Assembly (NCBI GenBank): GCA_963576565.1
Contig: OY755047.1
Span: 20,777,171 to 20,841,170 of the forward strand
Reading direction: 5' to 3'
Source of the DNA: Aspidapion aeneum
Lineage: Eukaryota > Arthropoda > Insecta > Coleoptera > Brentidae
DNA: 64,000 nucleotides
Part shown: positions 1-10,919 of the stretch, in pieces
Numbering within the stretch: position 1 is the stretch's first letter
Layout: each line of letters begins with the position of its first letter
Translations under genes and position numbers: made by a program
Notes under the pieces: generated by a model
Told to the model about the DNA's origin: nothing
Seen by the model: the letters and a program-made list of their open reading frames with translations, nothing else
Database searches by the model: none

Positions 1-1420
1 ATAAAACAGGGAAAAAAATGGAATGGAAACCTCTGTGATTGGTGCAAGCAATTCAAAACCTTCCTGGAGCCTCCATTTTCCCGGATCCAACTAAATAAAA
101 GCATCGACGTATAAAATGGTTTCAGTTTTATTTTCTGTGGTTTTCGCAACCCAGATAATCCTCGGAAAAACTCGTCCATTCAGAGTTTTACAGGCAGAGA
201 GCGTTTCCAACCTAAAAGATTTTCAAGTGCCGTTTGCTGGAAATTTTAATTTTTTTATTTACATCCCTTAGCAGCATGACTTACACCACTTCAAATATTT
301 TAATGAAATTTATCATACATGTCCTATGAATCAAGAGGCATTTTTTAATGTATCACTTTTTTTTAAATTTCCATCAGTGGCGTTCGTACGTAATTTGACC
401 CGCTTATTTTGGCAGACACTGATGGCACGCTATCGATTTTTCCTGAAATAAAAATTATTTTTAAAATCCCCAATCATTTCTAACCAAAGTTGATTACTTG
501 ATTTTTTTCAATCCGATGCACGGTTTTCGCTTAAATAAAATAAATAAAAACCGTTTTTCTGCATGATTATAACAATATAACAGAGACAAGTAGATTTAAT
601 TTTTTTAGATGAAACCCTTGCGTCGGACTAAAAAAATTCAAGAAATCAAATTTGCTCATAATTGAATACAGATTTAAAAAGTATACTTCACTTGGTATTG
701 TAGATATTAATAATAAATTATTTATTTTTGAAAACTTTACCACCTTGTATCTCAAAAGGTAAGAAGTTTAGCACATATGTTCATATGAAGTTTTTTCTTA
801 AAATGGGCCCGAAAATCACCCCCATAAATATTGACATTTACTTAGGAAACACCCTGTATAAGTACATTTGATTTTTTTTTCATTTGTTACACACACACAC
901 AATATTTGTTTATAAAATAGAAAGGAAGATGTCCCAACATTGAAGAAATAATTATTCTATTTAAAAGCCAATGACAAAAAAATTCACTGATTCTGTTTGT
1001 GTCAATTTGAGCATATTTTGAGCTATTTTACACCTATACTATTGTACTATATTATAATAACAAAACCAATAAAAACTTCCTTATGCACGATCGCCCGTTA
1101 ATAAAAGCACTCCTGCCAATACGAATACATTTTCAATCGGTTCCTGGACCATCCTAATGGTCCTTAAAGCCCAGTCCGACCTTAAGCTCAAAACGTCGTA
1201 TTTGACATTTTTGTTAAAAACCTAAAGATATTTAAATGGGATGTTCTTGATTAAATCTTTATTAAATAACCGTTTTTTTAATAAATAATAATAAAAGTTT
1301 ATACGTAAAATCCATATTTTCTAATGAACTTATGTCACTAAAATTTTAGAATCTGTTTGGTGTTTTACTCAGTTTCGTTTTAGTCCTTCCTTATAGTTTT
1401 TGACTTTTATTCTCTCAGTA
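1..1420. other. AT-rich intergenic DNA
   Basis: No gene, RNA gene or intact element is seen. Short open frames here lack codon bias, domains or splice context. A CACCCTGTATA end near 849 resembles the termini of TIR elements elsewhere in the window, so this is probably decayed transposon sequence. Confidence 0.5.
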
Positions 1421-1424
1421 TTTA

Positions 1425-1930
1425 CCTATCAATCTATATTTATCTATTTAGCCTTCTTCGATCCACCTTTGGACATTTTGTTCCATCGATTGTCTTTCTG
1501 ATATTATGACCGGCAAATTACCATTTTAATTTTGCGACTTCTCCTCTGACATTTGTTTTATTTCTTATCCGTTCATTCCTTTTTCTATCTGTTAGCTTTA
1601 CACGTAACATTTGTCTGTCCATTAATGTTTGGGGCTTTGTTACCGTATCTAAGTTTGATTTTGTAAGTGTCCAGGTCTTTAATAAAGTAAGTACAGGAAG
1701 GATACATTGATTATACACTTTCGTTTTTAGGTACCAAGGATATTTTTTATTTTTTAATATGTAGCTTAAATAACCGAATGCTGCCTGGGCCTATCTTACT
1801 CGTCTCTTGATTTCAGCTATTTGGTTTTCTTTTTTTAGTTTAATAATTTATCCCAGACATAAATATTCCCCTACTTCTATATCTGTGTTTGTTTTTATTT
1901 TAGTTTTAGTGTAGTTCATACTTAAGCCTA

Positions 1931-1997
<67 letters not shown>

Positions 1998-2412
1998 TTC
2001 TTTCTTCTTTCTTATCTGTTATTAAGGTTACATAGTCAGCATATCTTTGGTTCAATTTCAATCTAAGTTGTTAAAAACATCTTCTAGAGCCTGGTTAAAT
2101 AGTTTGAGGAATATTGTGTCAGCCTATATGACACATTTTCCTGAGGATTGGCTTGGCTACTTCGTGGATTTTGACTGATGTAGTTGCTTCGCTATATATA
2201 TATATATATTGGCTACTAAGTCTGTGTATCTGTGATCCATTTGGCTATTAATTAAAGATGCTTTTACTGCCCAGTGCTCAATGCTATCGAAAGCTTTTTC
2301 AAAGTCTATAAACGCAATATATAGTGGAATATGGTATTCGTTGGCTGGTTCAATTAGGATTTTCATAGTCAATAGGTGGTCAACTGTACTGAAACCTTGT
2401 CTGAAGCCTGCA
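1425..2412 (-). pseudogene. RTE-like LINE fragment A, reverse transcriptase remnant
   Basis: On the minus strand this encodes broken pieces of a non-LTR reverse transcriptase. Reading from 2412 downward there is a GFST-VDHLL-type segment, then IAFIDFEKAFDSIEHW (RT motif A, about 2280-2330). The catalytic box at 2032-2043 reads YADY instead of YADD. The C-terminal segment (1518-1718) matches the layout of RTE-type LINEs: TWTL, ERQML-like and RNKTKVR stretches. Frameshifts, stops and a long TA repeat interrupt it, so it cannot make an active enzyme. Its upstream part is cut at about 2412 by insertion of a TIR element. Clade assignment rests on remembered family pattern, not a search. Confidence 0.75.
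1935..1995. repeat. (TA)n microsatellite
   Basis: About 60 bp of uninterrupted TA dinucleotide inside LINE fragment A. A shorter TA run is present near 2196-2209. Confidence 0.95.
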
Positions 2413-3730
2413 TCCCACTAAACACAAAAACATTTTAATAATGTCAAAATAATGTATAAGTTAAAAACATAACGTTAGGATGGATGTTAGTTCTAACGTC
2501 ATATTCATAGTGAAAAAGAAGATTAATAACCCGTTTTCTGACGTTAGAAACATAATCTTATGTTTTTATAACGTTTTTTTAAAGTGTTTTTCGAACGTTA
2601 AAAAAATATTGATTTTTAACAGTGAAAAAGAAATGTTTTTCTAACATTGAAAAATAAAAAAAAAATTTAACAATGGAAAAATATATATCTCTAAAGATAA
2701 GGTAACATAAATAATGTAAATAAAATTCTTCTATTTTGGAAACGCAGGGCAGCAACAGTCCGTTGAGGTTTTCGTGAACTCGACACTCAGTAAAGGCAAT
2801 TCGGCTCGTAGCTTCTGAAAATAAAATTTAAAACTCTATGTAAACAATACTTTTGTAGTAAGTGCCTCGCTACGAGGCCAAACAATTCATGCTCAAGTGA
2901 ATACAAGGCAATGCAAACGAAGCATTCGTTTGGTCCCGCTGCGAGGCTTGCGAAGTAGCAGTTTGCTAAACCTCGATTATGTAACATTTATTTATCAATA
3001 AAGACGATTTATTATTATTATATAATTCTGCCTCAAATGAATACGCGGCTTAAGGTCCGGCGGCTAATCGTCCGCGGTGAATTGTCGCATTCCCTGTCTG
3101 ATTACCTATAGGTATGCGATAATTCATACAAAACCATTTTTTTTGTTTACTTTTTCTTACCTGATTTTGTTGTGCTTTAGATCACTGCACACCCATTTGT
3201 TGTTCTTTAACTATACCATCTTTCCCACACAACTGGAGTAATATTCCGATCCAAATATGTATTACTATCAATATTAATAATTGTGCTTTAAATTAGCCTT
3301 GTTTCTTTCTGCAAAATGCAAATATTTTAACCAAAATTACAAAAAGCGTCTTTGCTACCGACTCGTATAAACTCGCAGCGAAACGCAACTAATGGCGATG
3401 TTCAGGTAGTGGGACTGCCATACTATAGAGGGCGCTGCCATCGCGCCCTCTATAGTACATATTTTTTAATGTTTAAAAAACAAAACATTTATTAGAAGTG
3501 AGATCTAGGAAAAACATTATAAAAATAACCATATATTGATGGTATTATTTTTAATGTTAGTGAAATTATGGTTTTTAAGAAATATATTTTTGGTAATGCT
3601 TTTACATGAAATTTTTGTTAGGATTTTCTACATGTTTTTTTAATGTCAAAAGTTGACTTAATTTTAACACAAATTTATGTTAGAAAAAAACTTTTATTTA
3701 ACGTTTATTACGATTTTGTGCTTAGTGGGA
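2413..3730. mobile_element. TIR element, CCCACTAA family, copy 1
   Basis: Ends match as inverted repeats: CCCACTAAACACAAAA at the left and its counterpart TTTTGTGCTTAGTGGG at the right. It interrupts LINE fragment A. A second, partly rearranged copy lies at 20931-23020 and shares the terminal blocks, an AACGTTAGG/TTCTAACGTC-rich left part and a segment with GAATACGCGGC. A perfect 15-bp-arm hairpin sits at 3421-3457 (TACTATAGAGGGCGC and complement). No transposase frame remains, so it is non-autonomous. The superfamily is not assigned. Confidence 0.7.
3421..3457. repeat. Perfect hairpin inside TIR element
   Basis: Arms TACTATAGAGGGCGC (3421-3435) and its exact complement (3443-3457) flank a 7-base loop. 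The second copy of the element retains only the right arm, near 21929-21943. Confidence 0.9.
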
Positions 3731-3778
3731 TTGTTCTTCTGATTGATATCCGTCAAATTTTGTTGTTAGTCTTAAATG

Positions 3779-3886
3779 ATGTAACGCAAAAATTCAGGAT
3801 TTTAACCCCCCTCCCCCTCGTAACGCATTTTCATGAAAAATCACAAAGCCCCCATAGAGCGTTACGTAATTTAAGGACAAGCCCTT
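3779..3886. mobile_element. Short GTAACGC-ended MITE, copy 1
   Basis: A roughly 108-bp unit bounded by GTAACGC and GCGTTACGTAAT, with a C-rich tract next to CGTAACGCATTTT. A second copy in the other orientation is at 17876-18003. Non-coding. Confidence 0.55.
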
Positions 3887-3889
3887 ATA

Positions 3890-4574
3890 TATTATATTAA
3901 GGAGTATGGGTTTTTCTATGTCTGAAATTAAAGACAATTTTGTTTTTTTTTTAAGAAAAAACTGTAAAATCTTTTATTTACTGGTTCGAAGGCGCGAGTG
4001 TAACACGACGTTGATAAAACAGAATAATACCAACGTGTCTTGTATCTCTTTCTAACTTGCCAATTTCTAGATTCTTCCAGGTCTAGCCCCACACATCAGT
4101 AACTCACATCCAATGGTCTGAGCAATGAACAGGGTTATTTGTCGTATACGGTAGATTAGATCATAAAAGGGGCATTATTAGGGACCCCGTCCGGTGGCCC
4201 GACCGCTCGACTCTAACGGGAGTGTGCCCCCACTTGACTTTTTTGTGCGGACTCCTTTATATGATGTACTCACAGCTTGAATCGTTATTTTTCTCTGTGG
4301 GATGCGTTTTAACAGAAAACAAGTATCTACATATCTTTTTTTAACTATCTCGCAGGGGGTGGTGTGCTCTTTCGATAAAATAGCTGTAATCGGACTAATT
4401 ATTTTAATTGCTTTTCAGGGCCCACGTGCCCTCTTGTCGGCAGTAGAAATAAAAAAGTGAGAGGGTCGGCGATAGTTCATACCGCGTGAACAAATTCATA
4501 TCTAGGGGGCTTAGTTTCTATAAGAGGACATACAACAGATAGAGTAAAGCATTTATTAATAAGAGACCGCGATA
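3890..4574. other. Unassigned complex intergenic segment
   Basis: More balanced base composition than its surroundings and no internal repeats seen. It could be an old LTR or other retroelement remnant, but no polypurine tract, primer-binding site or coding frame was recognised. Confidence 0.35.
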
Positions 4575-4582
4575 CGTACGAC

Positions 4583-5104
4583 CACGGTGGATAGAATAGA
4601 CCGGTGTTCGGATCTTATAAATATATGTCGTATTTTCACGTCACTGGTGGTCCAGCTGATTTTGATAAACGAAAGTTGGATATGATATGAACAACTAATA
4701 TTTTTTGATTTTTTTGAAAACTAAGGCATTTTTTAAAATTCGAAGGAATTAATGTGTTCGTTTCAGCTTCAAAAATTATCCTCTGACCTACCTCTTTGTT
4801 TACTACCCAATAGTCCTCCGTTCACCTTTGATACTAAACGATCACATTCAGTTTGACTTGTAGTTTAAGTTTTATGTAATAAAAAATAAAGCGGGCAAAA
4901 AAAAATAACGACAATACATCTAGAAAATTACATTTTATAAGGATGTACTAGAAAAAGTAGAAAAATGGCCTTAGTTTCAAAAATATTAGTTGTTTCGTTG
5001 TTCATAACAGATCTAACTTTTGTTTACAAAAATCAGCTGGACCAACAGTGACGTGAAAAATTCGACATATAAGATCCGAACCCCGTTCCATTCTATCCAC
5101 CGTG
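4583..5104. mobile_element. Foldback MITE with 8-bp target duplication
   Basis: The element begins CACGGTGGATAG and ends CTATCCACCGTG, with long imperfect inverted arms (about 150 bp each) that include the CGGATCTTATA block and its complement. The flanks CGTACGAC (4575-4582) and CGTACGAT (5105-5112) match at 7 of 8 positions, the duplication length used by hAT elements. No coding capacity. Confidence 0.75.
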
Positions 5105-5198
5105 CGTACGATTCCCGTAGAAAGCGTTCCGGCGTTGCCAAAGGTAACAACCTAAAACAACTGTTTGAGGCGACAATTATTACTTGACGAAAATTAAT

Positions 5199-5488
5199 AG
5201 GGACCTATTGCAATAAAGCCAGGCACAAGTTGTGCCGGGCACTATATTGACAATTTCACATTGAAAAATGATAGTTGATCTTTCAAAATTGACATACCAA
5301 AGTCGAATTTATAAATCCAGTCGTTTATTTTCCATTAGTAGCGGCGGCATTATTAATTCCGGGTCTTATGATACACAAAGGCCTAATTTTGAAAGAAGAC
5401 AGCTGTTCTCTATCTATTCTTATTTATGTAAAACTGTCAATATAGTGCCCGGCACAATTAATGCCTGGTCGTATTGTAATAGGTCCCT
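5199..5488. mobile_element. AGGGACCTATTG-family MITE, copy 1
   Basis: Inverted ends AGGGACCTATTGCAATA and its counterpart TATTGTAATAGGTCCCT. The interior carries an AAATTGACATA...GTCGAATTTA block also found in related copies at 17516-17785 and 35622-35850. Non-coding; a frame spanning it is incidental. Confidence 0.75.
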
Positions 5489-5859
5489 AATAACCAGAAT
5501 AACACTTTAATTTCTGCTTGTTGGTGAAAGTAAGTGATAATTATTATTTTAATTATTTAAATTATTTACTTTTAGTAACGCCGAATTTTAAGGTATTATA
5601 CTGGTTGTGTATCATCCCGTTTGAATTACTGTCTGTTTTTTTAAAAACAAGCTATTTTCGAAGATAGTTTGATTAGAAACCTAAATTTTGAATGACACTT
5701 TTTAAAAAAAATTCGTTTCGACAATTATTTTGAAAGAAGTTTTTTTCGAATAACATTTTTCGCGAAAGGTCAACTTAGTGAGTTTTCCGAAAACTCGGTT
5801 TTCGAAAACTCTTTTTTTCAAGTATACATTACTGGGCTTAAGTTGGTTTTTGCTCAACA
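5489..5859. other. AT-rich spacer
   Basis: No gene or intact element. The CTTAAGTTGGTTTTTGCTCA block near 5837-5857 recurs at about 11198-11218, which suggests another dispersed repeat. Confidence 0.4.
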
Positions 5860-5939
5860 TAAGTAATTAACAGCATTTTATTAATTAACGGGCGCGAATA
5901 TTCGCCCTAAAGATATCCCCAACTAAGGGATATTAAATT
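5860..5939. repeat. 80-bp structured direct repeat, copy 1
   Basis: Identical over 80 bases to 6932-7011. It strings together three potential hairpins: a TTAATTA palindromic pair, GGGCG...CGCCC around GAATATTC, and ATATCCC...GGGATAT. Function unknown. Confidence 0.85.
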
Positions 5940-6033
5940 GGCGACGGAAGTTAAAAAAAAATTCGTCACAATTGCGTGTTTTTATCGTAAAAATTGCAAA
6001 AATAAAATTTCAAAAATTCGACGAAATTCTTAA

Positions 6034-6201
6034 CCTAAAACATACCAAGCGTGCCGATTTTTAAAGACCTTGACAGGTGACTACCAGGACGAATTGTCTA
6101 AAGAGCAACTTGGAAGCTCAGATGAAGGTGATATCTCTAGCTACTCTGACGAAAATACAGATTTTCATAGCCCTAATATAAGTCCATCTAAAGAAATTTA
6201 A
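6034..6201 (+). pseudogene. Unrecognised acidic C-terminal coding fragment
   Basis: An open stretch of 55 sense codons ends in TAA at 6199-6201 and follows an in-frame stop at 6031. It has no ATG. The product is Ser/Asp/Glu-rich (SSDEGDISSYSDEN, then SPNISPSKEI). It looks like the end of a protein rather than random AT-rich frame, perhaps a decayed transposase or gene tail lying between the two 80-bp repeats. The family is not recognised. Confidence 0.3.
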
Positions 6202-6238
6202 ATTAGCGGTTTTGGAAAACCATTTGACCTAAAGCAAG

Positions 6239-6570
6239 GGCGCACCCAGGGGGGGGGCCCCGGGGCCCGGGCCCCCCCCAAGCCTTAGATTTTTAATATA
6301 TTTTCCACATATTTGATGAGAAAACATGAAAAATGCCTTAAAGTTTGACATCAGGAGGCTTCGGGCCCCTCCCAAGCCCAAGCTGTGGCGTAGTTGCGAA
6401 AAGACATGACGACCTTTTTTTTTTTTTTTTTTGGAGACGGTGCGGTTCAAAATTCTACGGCGCGGTTCGGTTCGGTTGGTGCATTTTTGGCCGTCACTTT
6501 TTTGAGGGTGCGCTTTGTAGCTGTCGGGGCCCCCCCCAAGACACATTCCTGGGTGCGCCACTGCCTAAAG
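6239..6570. mobile_element. GGGCGCACCCAGG MITE, copy 1
   Basis: Bounded by GGGCGCACCCAGG and the inverted CCTGGGTGCGCCACTGCC. It holds a G/C homopolymer block (6250-6280), TTTCCACATATTT, a GAGGCTTCGGGCCC block and a T17-type tract near 6415-6431. A shorter copy of the same design is at 15917-16078. Frames across it on either strand are not genes. Confidence 0.75.
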
Positions 6571-6931
6571 TCTAAGAAATATTCCGCTTAGGTACGACAT
6601 GACAACTCCTTTGAGTACAGAAAAAGATAAAAATAAGTGCCTGAGGCGTTCGGAAAGAAATATAAATAAAAAACACTAAACTTAAACAAAACCGTTTATT
6701 CTGCAATAAATAAATAAAAATAAATGTTAAATGTTGTAAGTGTTTATATACAAAATAAATGTAGTGTGTTAAAATAAAAATGTTAACAAACATAAATCCA
6801 GTGTTAAAAAAATAAGAAGAAACATGGTACAAGCACCAATCTTAGCATGAAAATTCAAATTATGACAATTGATGCCAGCAGCCATGTTGGTTCTCTCTCT
6901 TCCCTTTTAGTAATGCGGCGTTCACATCGTG
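6571..6931. other. AT-rich spacer
   Basis: No supported feature between the MITE and the second 80-bp repeat. Confidence 0.4.
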
Positions 6932-7011
6932 TAAGTAATTAACAGCATTTTATTAATTAACGGGCGCGAATATTCGCCCTAAAGATATCCCCAACTAAGG
7001 GATATTAAATT
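6932..7011. repeat. 80-bp structured direct repeat, copy 2
   Basis: Exact duplicate of 5860-5939, 1072 bp downstream in the same orientation. Confidence 0.85.
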
Positions 7012-8421
7012 TATAGAGACAAAACGGGGTACCTTGTTATACCTAGTAACCTAACCTACCCCATTTTGCCCCAAAAAAATGGGCGCAAAATTCGTGTAGG
7101 AGAATCGACAGCGGCTACTAGGTCACTGTAATTCTTTATAAATTTTGTCAATATTAAATGTATAATAATTATAAATGTATTACTTATTACAACTTTTTAT
7201 TTCAAAAAAAAGTATTTTAATAAATAAGATTTATCTTACAAAAATATTGATTCTAAATTACACAACCGACCCGCCCGTTTTGGCATATATAGGTATTCAA
7301 TTTTACCCCGTATGCGGGGAAAAATGGGGCAAAGTCAACTTTTTACAAGAATAAAAATATGATGGAGTTCGAAATCGCCTAAACTGAAAATTAAAACATA
7401 AAGATGATATAAGCCTTGAAAATTAAGTATTCCATATTGCCCCCCTTTCCCCTACCTAGCTCACCGCCTTTGTGTGTATTAATTTCCTACATAGGAATAA
7501 TAATAATATTAAAATGCAAAATCAAACTCAAAACTCCGACCCTGTATAAATGAGCCCTTGTTCATAATAACTGTATATCTGCGGTATTTTCTGTAACAGC
7601 AGGAATATGTCCTGGTCTCGTTAGGGCATAATATCTGTGCAAATTGGGATCGTCGCTACTACAAATTAGGGACAATCAACGTGCCATTTGTCGAGGAAAT
7701 TACCCTGTTATTATTTTTAAACTTAAGCTGTTGAACATTTGAAGTTTCCAATACTTAAGGTGCATTTCTAATCGTGTTCGCTGGCAGAGTTGCTATCATC
7801 CGACACGCGTGCTAGGCATATGGGAATCAATGTAACCATTTTTAATGACGACCACCGTGTCCGCACGGTCCTTCGTGCTTGCAAGCTGCAAACTCTGCGG
7901 CCCGTGCCGGCGTCCGTGCGGCGTACCAGACATGCGCAGTTTCATCACCTAAATGATCGGTATCGGGAGTAATCTCGATCGAGATCTTTTTGGCTATATC
8001 TGTCTCCTATATTAGTACGAGTAAAAGAAAGATGAACATATATTAAAGGTGCACTTTCTGCAATACCGACGTATATCGCTTATCACTTTTATCATACAAA
8101 GGTTTATAATTGCAGACACATTGTAGAAAGAATTCGTCACTTTTTTAATTTGTAGATTGTGAGTTTTCCATTTTGAATAAGAAAAATATCTTAAAAATTT
8201 TGAAAAATATTTAACCTATAATTATAAACACATCAAATACGCATGCGCTAACCACAGCACGCACGCTGTCACACAACACGATTAGAAATGGCCTAGTCCG
8301 TGACGACTCCCGTGCTGGAGTTTGCGTCGGCCCGCAAACACGATTAGAAATGTAGCTTTATTCGTTGCGGAATCGTCACTTCAGTTCTTGGGTAGCCGGT
8401 GTTGCCAGACTTTTCTGACGA
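7012..8421. other. Intergenic DNA with GGGGCAAAACGGGG-type motifs
   Basis: No gene. The ends of a probable dispersed element are hinted at by AACGGGGTACC near 7024 and TTGCCCCCCTTTCCCC near 7438-7453, resembling the ends of the 10920-12174 element. A moderately GC-rich patch at 7790-7980 has no coding signature. Confidence 0.4.
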
Positions 8422-10076
8422 CTTTCCTTCAACTAAGTGACAAAAACCCTTTATATCATTTAAAACAGTAATGGGGTGGTCGACACCAAACCAAAAAAAA
8501 AACACCATGAACAATTTTTTTAATAGAAATGGAAGGAAAAACCAAACAAATGAAGGATTTATAACTTAAACCATAAATTATAAAAACCAAAATTAAAAAT
8601 AAGGTATTTAAATTTACCCAAGTAAGTTAAGTTTGGTAAAATTATTGGAAAATATATAACTTTCCCTCAAAATAGTCAAAATCCTTAATATTGCAGACAA
8701 ACCTTTAAATCTGGCAACACTGTGGGTAGCATTCCTCGAGAAGTGTCTCATGCGAGAGTTTATCAGGCGTGGATCTACGGTGTGGGGGGGGTGGAAGGGG
8801 AAACTTTCCCAAATTTTACGTCTGATCAGGCTGTAAGACAATTCGCAGCAACCGACTCGCCGAGGCAAGCGCGATTTAAGAGGGGGTAACGTGGTAATTA
8901 GCTCCCCCCCCTAGAAAAAAATATATGTTCTTAGTTAATGAATAAAGGGTTTAACTGATAAATAATTAGAAAAAAATAAATGCATAATTTTTTTTTCGTC
9001 GACAGTTACCCCCCCCCCCAAAATGTATGCACAGATTCGCGCTTGGTGAAGCCATGGTGATGCGAAAAAAACGCACATGAGTTAAGATTCGGAAAAACGT
9101 CATTTAGCGAATTTTAGGGTAGGGAATCCCATAAGACGAAAATGGCCAAACTTTGAAAATTCATATTTCAAAAAATATACAGTTTATCAACAAAAGCACT
9201 GAATTGTAGTATGGTGGGACCATAGAGATGTGAAAAAAAACACCTCAACTTTCCTTCAACTAAGTGACAAAAACCCTTTATATCATTTAAAACAGTAATG
9301 GGGTGGTCGACACCAAACCAAAAAAAAAACACCATGAACAATTTTTTAATAGAAATGGAAGGAAAAACCAAACAAATGAAAGATTTATAACTTAAACCAT
9401 AAATTATAAAAACCAAAATTAAAAATAAGGTATTTCAATTTACCCAAGTAAGTTAAGTTTGGTAAAATTATTGGAAAATATATAACTTTCCCTCAAAATA
9501 GTCAAAATCCTTCATATTTCAGACAAACCTTTAAATCTGGCAACACTGTGGGTAGCATTCCTCGAGAAGTGTCTCATGCGAGAGTTTATCAGGCGTGGAT
9601 CTACGGTGTGGGGGGGGGGGGGTGGAAGGGAAAACTTTCCCAAATTTTACGTCTGATCAGGTTGTAAGACAATTCGCAGCAACCGACCCGCCGAGGCAAG
9701 CGCGATTTAAGAGGGGGTAACGTGGAAATTAGCTCCCCCCCTAGAAAAAAATATATGTTCTTAGTTAATGAATAAAGGGTTTAACTGATAAATAATTAGA
9801 AAAAAATAAATGCACAATTTTTTTTTCGTCGACAGTTACCCCCCCTCTAAATGTATGCACAGATTCGCGCTTGGTGAAGCCATGGTGATGCGAAAAAACC
9901 GCACGTGAGTTAAGATTCGGAAAAACGTCATTTAGCGAATTTTAGGGTAGGGAATCCCATAAGACAAAAATGGCCAAACTTTGAAAATTCACATTTCAAA
10001 AAATATACAGTTTATCAACAAAAGCACTGAATTGTAGTATGGTGGGACCATAGAGATGTGAAAAAAAACACCTCAA
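8422..10076. repeat. Tandem duplication of an 827-bp unit
   Basis: Two head-to-tail copies, 8422-8248+1000 (8422-9248) and 9249-10076, nearly identical apart from single-base changes and different lengths of G, C and A runs. The unit contains a TGGATCTACGG...GGGG block, CCGACTCGCCGAGGCAAG and a C-run near 9010/9840. A third, partial piece (roughly 10076-10155) repeats the AAACGTCAT..AGCGAATTTTAGGG segment. No gene inside. The low divergence implies a young duplication or an assembly artefact. Confidence 0.9.
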
Positions 10077-10155
10077 GTTAAGATTTGAAAAAACGTCATC
10101 TAGCGAATTTTAGGGTAGGGAATTCCATAAGACCAAAATGGCCAAACTTTGAAAC

Positions 10156-10919
10156 AAATGTCGATTTTTTGAAAAGTTTGACATTTGCGTAAATTTTTCT
10201 CGCGCTTAAGCAGCAGTGTACCACATTAACCAAGTCATCGCGGTGAGCAATGAAAAAAGTTTTGGTAATTTTCCAATATATCATGTATTTTTTTTTATAA
10301 CATATACTGTAAATGTGTTTTTTTTTCAGTACTGTAGATGTATGTTTCCATTTTTACAGAATACATGGGGTTTCTACAAAACTGGATTTGGAAAAAAGCA
10401 ATTGTTTTGTAAATTTTCATTTTCTAGAAACAATTTACAAAATATATCATGTAATTTTAATAATCCTGTAATGGTACGTATAATATTTTGGTTACAAAGT
10501 TGCCAACGTTTTTTACTGGAATTTTACAAAACACAGGATATTTCAATAATGTCCTATTAAATTGGTATTGAGTTTATTTCTATGGTTAGCTTTGGGCAAA
10601 TTTAAAGCAACTGTGATTTTATCCACTTGAGGGCGGTCTCCAAAATGCTTTGATAAATAAACATCCCTCCCGCTCGGAATTACCGTTTTATTCATGAGCC
10701 GAGTCGTTTTCATTATTATTAAGGGTTGAAAGGACGTCTTTATCTTCTAATTTGTGTTTTATTTACCAACTGATAGCCAATTCTAGGTCAGCTAAGCTTT
10801 TCATTATGATAATACTCTAATTAAGAACCTTAAGTTTACTGAACTGATTGATTGATCCATTTATCTAGAACAAGCTTGAGTTTTGGGAAACCCTGATAAT
10901 TGTTGCTGCTCAGCTTTTA
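10156..10919. other. AT-rich spacer
   Basis: No supported gene or element. A frame at 10216-10560 is Phe/Tyr/Asn-rich and lacks domains. TGCTCAGCTTTTA at 10907-10919 is the left flanking duplication of the next element. Confidence 0.4.

Noticed and set aside
3890..4574. Possible LTR of a retrotransposon
   Set aside because: No TG...CA ends with a duplicate copy, primer-binding site or gag/pol sequence was found.
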